The position numbers and the translations under genes were made by a program. From JAPLJQ01 sp037143735 (lineage in GTDB: Bacteria > Desulfobacterota > Syntrophia > Syntrophales > UBA2185), in the NCBI GenBank assembly GCA_037143735.1, contig JBAWYD010000017.1, forward strand, positions 1-28,036: 28,036 nucleotides of DNA. The letters run 5' to 3'. Below the pieces are notes generated by a model. That model had not been told where the DNA came from, did no database searches, and was given only the letters and a program-made list of their open reading frames with translations. This document shows positions 22,848 to 28,036 of the stretch, piece by piece. How positions within the stretch are numbered: the stretch's first letter is position 1; the number at the start of each line of letters is the position of its first letter.

Positions 22848-25763
22848 ATGACGCCGACCATAGGCACCGAAAAACCGACCGTCCAAGACCCGATCATCAA
22901 ATATGCAGATGAAATCGGCTGGAAAGTCGTCCCACAGGAGGAAGCCCTTTCTCTGAGAAAAGGGGAAAGCGGATTGCTGTTCTATCGGGTTCTTGAAGAA
23001 AAATTGCTGGAACTGAATCCGGGATTGGTGAGCCGGGAAAACGTGGAAGACATCATTCACCGCATGGAAGCCGTCCGGAACAATATCGAAGGGAATGCGG
23101 AAATCTTGTCCTGGCTCCGGGGGGAACAGGCCATTTACGATGAAAACGAAAAGCGGCGCCGCAACGTGACGGTTGTTGATTTTACATGCGCCGGACGGAA
23201 CCTGTTTCAGGTCACTGAAGAATGGCAGCACACAAACGGCCGGGTGACAAACCGGGCGGATATCATGTTTCTCATCAACGGGATTCCCGTGGCCATCGTG
23301 GAAACCAAGAGCGCAAAAAAGGCCAGCGGCATGGAAGATGCTCTCATCCAGATCCGGCGTTATCACAGGGAGACACCGGAAATGCTGACGGCCCCGCAGG
23401 TCTTCGACATGACCCATCTGGTTGATTTTTTCTATGGCCCCACCTGGAATCTCAGCCGGAAAAATATCTTCAACTGGAAGGACGAGGAAAAGGGAAATTA
23501 TGAAAAGAAAGTGAAGCGTTTCTTTGATCAGGATCGTTTCCTTAAGATGTTGAGGGAATGGATTTTGTTCTATGTCAAAGATGACGAGCTCCAGAAAACG
23601 ATCCTCCGTCAGCACCAGACCAGGGCGATCGAAAAAATCGTTCAGCGCTGCGCCGACGAGAGCAAAAAGACAGGCCTGATATGGCATACCCAGGGATCGG
23701 GCAAGACCTTCACGATGATCACGGCGGCTGAGCAGATTCTGGAAAACAAGGAGGTCTTCGGGAAGGCGACGGTTATCCTGATGATCGACCGCAATGAGCT
23801 GGAAGGCCAGCTTTCCGGATGGGTAGAACGGATTCTCGGCGAGATGCAATCCCATGATATCAGTATCGAACAGGCCACCAGCAAGGTTCGCCTGCGGCAA
23901 CTCCTCAAGGCGGACTTCCGGGGGCTGATTGTTTCGATGATCCACAAGTTTGACGGGATTCCCAAGGACATCTGTACCCGCGCCAATGTCATCGTCATGC
24001 TCGATGAGGCGCACCGGTCTGTCGGGGGAGATCTGGGCAACTACCTGCTCGCCGCCCTGCCGCAGGCGACCCTGATCGGGTTTACGGGCACGCCCATCGA
24101 CAAAACGGCCTACGGCAAGGGCACCTTTAAAATCTTTGGAAAAGAAGACGACAAAGGCTATCTGGATAAATATTCCGTTGCTGAATCCATCGAGGACGGC
24201 ACGACGCTTCCCCTCAACTATATGCTGGCCCCCAATGAAATTCGCGTACCCAGGGAGGAACTGGAAAAGGAATTTCTGAACCTTGTCGAGGCGGAAGGCG
24301 TCAGCGATGTCGAGGAGTTGAATAAGATCCTCAACCGGGCGGTAAAGCTCAAGACCTTTCTCAAGTCGGCAGACCGTGTGGAGAAGGTGGCGGCCTTCAT
24401 TGCCAAGCACTTTCGTGAAAATGTTGAGCCCCTTGGCTACAAAGCCTTTGTGGTCGGCGTGGATCGCGAAGCCTGCGCCCTTTACAAAGTAGCCCTCGAC
24501 AAGCTCCTGCAGCCGGAATATTCAACGGCCATTTATACGGCCGCCCACAATGACAGTGAAAAATATCCCTTGGTCCACAAATACCAGCAGGCGGCGGAAG
24601 AGGAGAGGAAGGCCAGAAAGCTGTTTCCAAAGCCCGATGCCCTGCCGAAGATCTTCATCGTCACGGATAAGCTCCTCACCGGATTTGACGCCCCCATTCT
24701 TTATTGCATGTATCTGGACAAACCCATGCGCGACCATGTCCTGCTTCAGGCCATCGCCCGCGTCAACCGGCCCTATGAGGAAGAAGGGGATATCAAGAAA
24801 CCCTGCGGCTTGGTGGTTGATTTCGTAGGCATCTTCGAGAAGCTGGAAAAAGCGCTGGCCTTCGATTCCGACGTCGTCAGCGGGGTGATCAACAATCTGG
24901 ATGTTCTGTTGGCGCGCTTTATTGAATTGATGAAGGGACAAGCCCGTCCATACCTCGAACTTACCCGAGGCAAAGTCGATGACAAAATGGTGGAAAGAGC
25001 CATAGACGCTTTTGTAGATCAGGGCAAGAGGGAGGAATTTTATAAGCTTTTCAAAGAACTGGAAACGCTGTACGAGATACTGTCTCCCTCCCCCGATCTT
25101 CGGGATTATGTCGAAGACTTTGGCCTCCTCTCGATCCTTTACCAGATCGTCCGCAATGCCTTCCGAAAAAAATCAGGATTTTACGGCGACATCGCCAAAA
25201 AGACGGAACAATTGGTCAGGGAAAAGGCGGCGACCTTCGGTCTGGAATCCACAACGCCGGCAATCAAGATTGACGAGACGATCCTGAGGGTGCTGAAAGA
25301 CAGCAAATCATCGAGCAACTCAAAGGTGATAAATCTCATCAACAGCATCATCAAGACGACGGTGGATGAAGGCGACGACAGTCCCTATTTGAAACCCATT
25401 GGAGAACGGGCGGAAGCCATTCAGGAGGCTTTCGATGACCGTCAGGTGACGGCGCTGGAGGCGATGGAAAAAGTGGAGGCGCTGATCAGGGAGGTTCTCG
25501 AAGCCCGGCGGGAGCAGGAAAAGACGGGTTTCGACATCAACACGTTCACGATTTACTGGCTCCTTAAACAGGAGAACGTGAAGTGGCCTGAAGGCCTTGC
25601 CCCTATTGTCAATAACGCCTTTCTCCGCTTCCCGAATTTTAAGGACAACGTTGCGGAACTGCGACAGCTCAAAGCGGAACTGTACAAGCTGATGCTCCCC
25701 GTCGTCGGCAAGGATTTGATGTTGGGCATTGTTGAAAAGCTTTTGAGACTGGACCGCAAATGA
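22848..25763 (+). CDS. hsdR: type I restriction endonuclease subunit R
   Basis: A 971-aa motor and nuclease subunit that translocates and cuts unmodified DNA. The N-terminal PD-(D/E)xK nuclease is seen as NRADIMFLINGIPVAIVETK (Asp138, Glu152, Lys154). Superfamily 2 helicase motifs follow: Walker A WHTQGSGKTFTM (Lys286), DEAH at 386-389, FTGTPIDKT (motif III), the late motif FIVTDKLLTGFDAPILYCMY and QAIARVNRPY (motif VI). The C-terminal region from about 680 is helical and should bind HsdM/HsdS. AGAAGGA stands seven bases before the ATG. It overlaps the next gene by ATGA. All key motifs are intact, so the system appears functional. Confidence 0.95.
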   Translation: MTPTIGTEKPTVQDPIIKYADEIGWKVVPQEEALSLRKGESGLLFYRVLEEKLLELNPGLVSRENVEDIIHRMEAVRNNIEGNAEILSWLRGEQAIYDENEKRRRNVTVVDFTCAGRNLFQVTEEWQHTNGRVTNRADIMFLINGIPVAIVETKSAKKASGMEDALIQIRRYHRETPEMLTAPQVFDMTHLVDFFYGPTWNLSRKNIFNWKDEEKGNYEKKVKRFFDQDRFLKMLREWILFYVKDDELQKTILRQHQTRAIEKIVQRCADESKKTGLIWHTQGSGKTFTMITAAEQILENKEVFGKATVILMIDRNELEGQLSGWVERILGEMQSHDISIEQATSKVRLRQLLKADFRGLIVSMIHKFDGIPKDICTRANVIVMLDEAHRSVGGDLGNYLLAALPQATLIGFTGTPIDKTAYGKGTFKIFGKEDDKGYLDKYSVAESIEDGTTLPLNYMLAPNEIRVPREELEKEFLNLVEAEGVSDVEELNKILNRAVKLKTFLKSADRVEKVAAFIAKHFRENVEPLGYKAFVVGVDREACALYKVALDKLLQPEYSTAIYTAAHNDSEKYPLVHKYQQAAEEERKARKLFPKPDALPKIFIVTDKLLTGFDAPILYCMYLDKPMRDHVLLQAIARVNRPYEEEGDIKKPCGLVVDFVGIFEKLEKALAFDSDVVSGVINNLDVLLARFIELMKGQARPYLELTRGKVDDKMVERAIDAFVDQGKREEFYKLFKELETLYEILSPSPDLRDYVEDFGLLSILYQIVRNAFRKKSGFYGDIAKKTEQLVREKAATFGLESTTPAIKIDETILRVLKDSKSSSNSKVINLINSIIKTTVDEGDDSPYLKPIGERAEAIQEAFDDRQVTALEAMEKVEALIREVLEARREQEKTGFDINTFTIYWLLKQENVKWPEGLAPIVNNAFLRFPNFKDNVAELRQLKAELYKLMLPVVGKDLMLGIVEKLLRLDRK

Positions 25764-26104
25764 TGGACACGTCAACAGGCAAAGTGGTAAACCTGCAAAC
25801 GAAAGAACAGTTCAAAGCCGAAATTACCCGTTGGGCTGCCATTATGAAGGTAAGGCCGAAGCAGATTCACATACAGCGGATGACCCAAAAGTGGGCCTCA
25901 TGCTCAGGCAAAGGCCGGGTCTGTTTCAGTGCCGATCTTCTTCGTGAGCCGAAAACCTTTCAGGACTATGTCATCGTCCACGAACTCCTCCACCTCCAGG
26001 TGCCCAATCACGGCAAACTCTTCAAGAGCCTAATGAACGCTTATTTTCCGGGGTGGGAGTATATTTGGACGGAACGAAACGGAAACACTGCGAGGAGCCT
26101 ATGA
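25760..26104 (+). CDS. YgjP/DUF45-like zinc metallopeptidase linked to hsdR
   Basis: A 114-aa protein with the YgjP-type (M48-related) motif: QKWASCSGKGRVCFSADL, then HELLHLQVPNHGKLF, giving HExxH at residues 74-78 and a third ligand at His84. It is shorter than stand-alone YgjP proteins (about 230 aa) because the N-terminal part is missing, a form I recall from other genes behind hsdR. Its ATG overlaps the hsdR stop (ATGA), so it is co-translated with the nuclease. Whether it processes HsdR, as ClpXP-type restriction alleviation does, is speculation; the substrate is unknown. Confidence 0.85.
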   Translation: MMDTSTGKVVNLQTKEQFKAEITRWAAIMKVRPKQIHIQRMTQKWASCSGKGRVCFSADLLREPKTFQDYVIVHELLHLQVPNHGKLFKSLMNAYFPGWEYIWTERNGNTARSL

Positions 26105-26109
26105 TTATT

Positions 26110-26137
26110 TTATCATTATGATTACCAGCGTTATAAT
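26110..26137 (+). promoter_or_regulatory. possible promoter of the 176-aa gene
   Basis: TTATCA (26110-26115) and a perfect TATAAT (26132-26137) are 16 bases apart, about 165 bases before the ATG at 26302. The -35 is weak. The rest of the 197-base gap shows no gene. Confidence 0.4.
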
Positions 26138-26301
26138 GTCATGGCAAAAATGGGTGGTTGTGGGGGTGAATAGGAGGTCCTGATTTTATATGAAAATCGT
26201 GGGATGATTGTAGGGAAACAAACGGGATCGTTTTTTAACCCTGAACTGCATTACATCAAAAATGGTTCATCACAAGGACCAGAAAGAGAAAGGATAATGT
26301 C

Positions 26302-26832
26302 ATGGATCAGAAGTTTAATTTCACGAAGCTCGATGCTCGGTCACGTGCGTTGATGGTTGAAGAGATAGACAAGGCAAAGCAAACGAACGAACTTTACTAC
26401 AGTACGAGATTCAATGAAGCGGGACGTCAGAGCTGGGCAAATTGGCTGCGAACCGCGGCAACAGAACATGACGAACACTGGCTTGCTTACCAGATTGAGA
26501 CAGCAGGAGCAATGAAACACCTTGAAACTCGTGCAAAGCCTAAAGGTGGATACACAGTTGCGCATGTTCCAGACACCGCCGCAGAGACGATGGCCGAAGG
26601 CCAATTCAACCGGTTCTACATGGTAGCTATCTGTCGCAGAGCAATAGAAGATGACAAGAGCAGCGTCCGTGTGTATAGAGCCAGACATCGTAGTGAGCCG
26701 CGTCCCGAGTCAAAAGCATTGGAAAGCACGGAGCGTAATGCCACCGGTCTACTTCAGGAATTGCGAAGCAAAGACCGCTCGCTCAAGTGCGATCTCCTAA
26801 AACCGAATTCAGGATTGTCAGTTGACTACTGA
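26302..26832 (+). CDS. conserved protein of unknown function
   Basis: A 176-aa soluble protein with no signal peptide or membrane helix. It begins MDQKFNFTKLDARSRALMVEEIDKA and contains VPDTAAETMAEGQFNRFYM, AICRRAIEDDKSSVRVYRAR and a C-terminus PNSGLSVDY. From memory this pattern (AEGEFNRFYIRALC and a final PNSGLS) belongs to a family of uncharacterised proteins found in many bacteria and their mobile regions; I cannot name a fold or activity. AAAGGA seven bases before the ATG supports the start. It sits alone between the hsd operon and the truncated ATPase, in an AT-rich island, so a link to defence is plausible but not shown. Confidence 0.75.
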   Translation: MDQKFNFTKLDARSRALMVEEIDKAKQTNELYYSTRFNEAGRQSWANWLRTAATEHDEHWLAYQIETAGAMKHLETRAKPKGGYTVAHVPDTAAETMAEGQFNRFYMVAICRRAIEDDKSSVRVYRARHRSEPRPESKALESTERNATGLLQELRSKDRSLKCDLLKPNSGLSVDY

Positions 26833-26944
26833 ATCGAACGACCACTGAGAAACAGACATGATCATTCCTTTTTCTCCCTGATTAATACTATGCGATTCTT
26901 ATATACTATTTCTATAAGGCTATAAACGGTTTAAGGAGAGCAAT

Positions 26945-27991
26945 ATGGTAGAAACAAAAACGACTGTGAAGACAGTAACTCTTGAATCGGAGATCAACTT
27001 ATTTGCCAACGCACTTCCCTATTGGGCTAAATCTCTATCCAAGAAGTTATTGTCCTCAGAAACTATTTCCGACGATAACATTGATACTTCATATTCATAT
27101 CTTCTTGAAGACGCGGGGCTGAGAACAAAGACCGCAAGACCCGAACTCAATATTGACTATATTGGTGAACAACTCACCTCCTATAAGATGGATCTTCGTC
27201 TATCAAAACTCCACAGCGTTGAAGGTGTAAATGCCCTTGTCGAAAATCAAATAATAGAATTCAGTCCAAACTTCACAGTAATTTATGGTGTGAATGGATC
27301 TGGAAAATCAGGTTACGTCAGAATGCTTAAGAAAGCTTTTTTTAACAGAACAGACGAACCCATAATTCCGAATGTTCATATTGACAGCGGGCATAAAAGC
27401 CCCAAGGCAGAATTTGTTTTTGTCTCGGGAGAAGCTGATTATCCACTTACTTTCCCGGACAAATCTTCTAATGCCGAGTTTCATCAGTTTTCAGTGTTTG
27501 ATTCCAAAAGCATACCTGTACATCTAAATAATAAAAACGAATTTGAATTTCGACCAGCTGGACTTAATTTTTTTGCAGAATTAACAGAGGTGTTTAGACG
27601 GGTAGAGGAAAAAATAAATCAAGATATTAACGCGAAAAATATTTCAATGGATTATGCTTCATTCTTTGATGGTGAGTCGGAAATAAAAGCACTTTTATCT
27701 AAAGTTACGGCAAACACAAAAATCGATGAACTGAAAAAGCACTTGCCTTTTAGCGTTACTGACAAAGACAGACGCAAGAAACTTGAAGAACAAAAGGCCC
27801 AACTACAGGCCTTGAAAAAAGACAAGGAAATAGAGGAATTAGAAGAAAAGAAAAAACTAATTGAATCACTCTGTCAACATATTGAGAATAATAACAAATT
27901 TTTCACAACTGATTATTTGAATAAAATACGATCAGCTATTGATGATTATAAAGTTAAAGATGTAACGTCAAAGAGGGATGGTATGGACTGA
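26945..27991 (+). CDS. N-terminal part of a Rad50/RloC-like coiled-coil ATPase, probably truncated
   Basis: A 348-aa protein with a Walker A motif FTVIYGVNGSGKSGYVRMLK near residue 110-130, preceded by a helical N-terminal region and followed by VFDSKSIPVHLN and a long charged coiled coil (about 270-325, KKLEEQKAQLQALKKDKEIE). ATPases of this AAA_13/SMC-like kind need a second half carrying the signature and Walker B motifs; here the frame stops at KRDGMD directly after the coiled coil. Relatives are usually 600-900 aa and many, such as RloC, act in phage defence near type I restriction loci. GGAGAG precedes the ATG. The break lies 45 bases before the window edge, so its cause (frameshift or insertion) is not visible. 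Confidence 0.8.
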   Translation: MVETKTTVKTVTLESEINLFANALPYWAKSLSKKLLSSETISDDNIDTSYSYLLEDAGLRTKTARPELNIDYIGEQLTSYKMDLRLSKLHSVEGVNALVENQIIEFSPNFTVIYGVNGSGKSGYVRMLKKAFFNRTDEPIIPNVHIDSGHKSPKAEFVFVSGEADYPLTFPDKSSNAEFHQFSVFDSKSIPVHLNNKNEFEFRPAGLNFFAELTEVFRRVEEKINQDINAKNISMDYASFFDGESEIKALLSKVTANTKIDELKKHLPFSVTDKDRRKKLEEQKAQLQALKKDKEIEELEEKKKLIESLCQHIENNNKFFTTDYLNKIRSAIDDYKVKDVTSKRDGMD

Positions 27992-28036
27992 ACCCCTTAC
28001 ATTGCACAGATCAGGGCAATACAATTAGAGTATCCT

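Noticed and set aside
22743..24410. Long minus-strand open frame (555 codons) opposite hsdR
   Set aside because: It is the shadow of hsdR in a GC-rich third-position frame; it has no family resemblance and hsdR motifs are intact on the plus strand.

Overview
The window looks like a chromosomal segment of an anaerobic bacterium, most likely a syntrophic or sulfate-reducing member of the Desulfobacterota (former Deltaproteobacteria). The inference rests on the combination of an archaeal-type phosphoglycerate mutase, acyl-CoA ligase plus thiolase, FolD and a complete block for the methylmalonyl-CoA route of propionate metabolism. No rRNA, tRNA or CRISPR array was found, and the lineage is a judgement from gene content, not from a marker gene.

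Region 1 (1-4106, minus strand) holds an acyl-CoA ligase, a thiolase and a cofactor-independent phosphoglycerate mutase, tightly packed and ending at a 25-bp perfect palindrome at the left edge. Region 2 (4131-5860, plus strand) has its own good sigma70-like promoter, an exported YtfJ-like protein, a nested inverted-repeat element and folD, and ends at a 12-bp stem shared as a bidirectional terminator with region 3.

Region 3 (about 17330 down to 5892, minus strand) is a co-directional run: sucC, sucD, methylmalonyl-CoA epimerase, carboxyltransferase 12S-type subunit, a 64-aa accessory subunit, a biotin-carrying 5S/PycB-type subunit, a 57-aa protein resembling the tail of class I fumarase, sdhA, sdhC, sdhD, sdhB and mdh. 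Together these connect methylmalonyl-CoA, succinyl-CoA, succinate, fumarate, malate, oxaloacetate and pyruvate. Missing from the window are methylmalonyl-CoA mutase and a full fumarase. A TTGACA-17-TATGAA promoter lies 214 bases before sucC.

Region 4 (17082-17931) is a mostly non-coding spacer with a 14-bp inverted repeat, followed by a small antibiotic-biosynthesis-monooxygenase-like gene with its own promoter.

Region 5 (18080 to the right edge, plus strand) is an accessory defence island: a type I restriction-modification operon in the order HTH-hsdM, AlbA/HATPase regulator-like gene, hsdS, a broken rhuM remnant, hsdR, YgjP-like metallopeptidase. Most junctions are ATGA overlaps. A 12-bp palindrome sits in the hsdM promoter region, just where the N-terminal HTH domain of HsdM could bind. 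Downstream are an uncharacterised 176-aa gene and the N-terminal part of a Rad50/RloC-like ATPase that stops in its coiled coil. The island becomes visibly more AT-rich from hsdS onward, consistent with horizontal acquisition. I do not see a demonstrably new system; the most unusual items are the fumarase-tail microprotein, the HTH-HsdM with its operator-like palindrome, the ligase without its C-terminal lysine, and the truncated ATPase.
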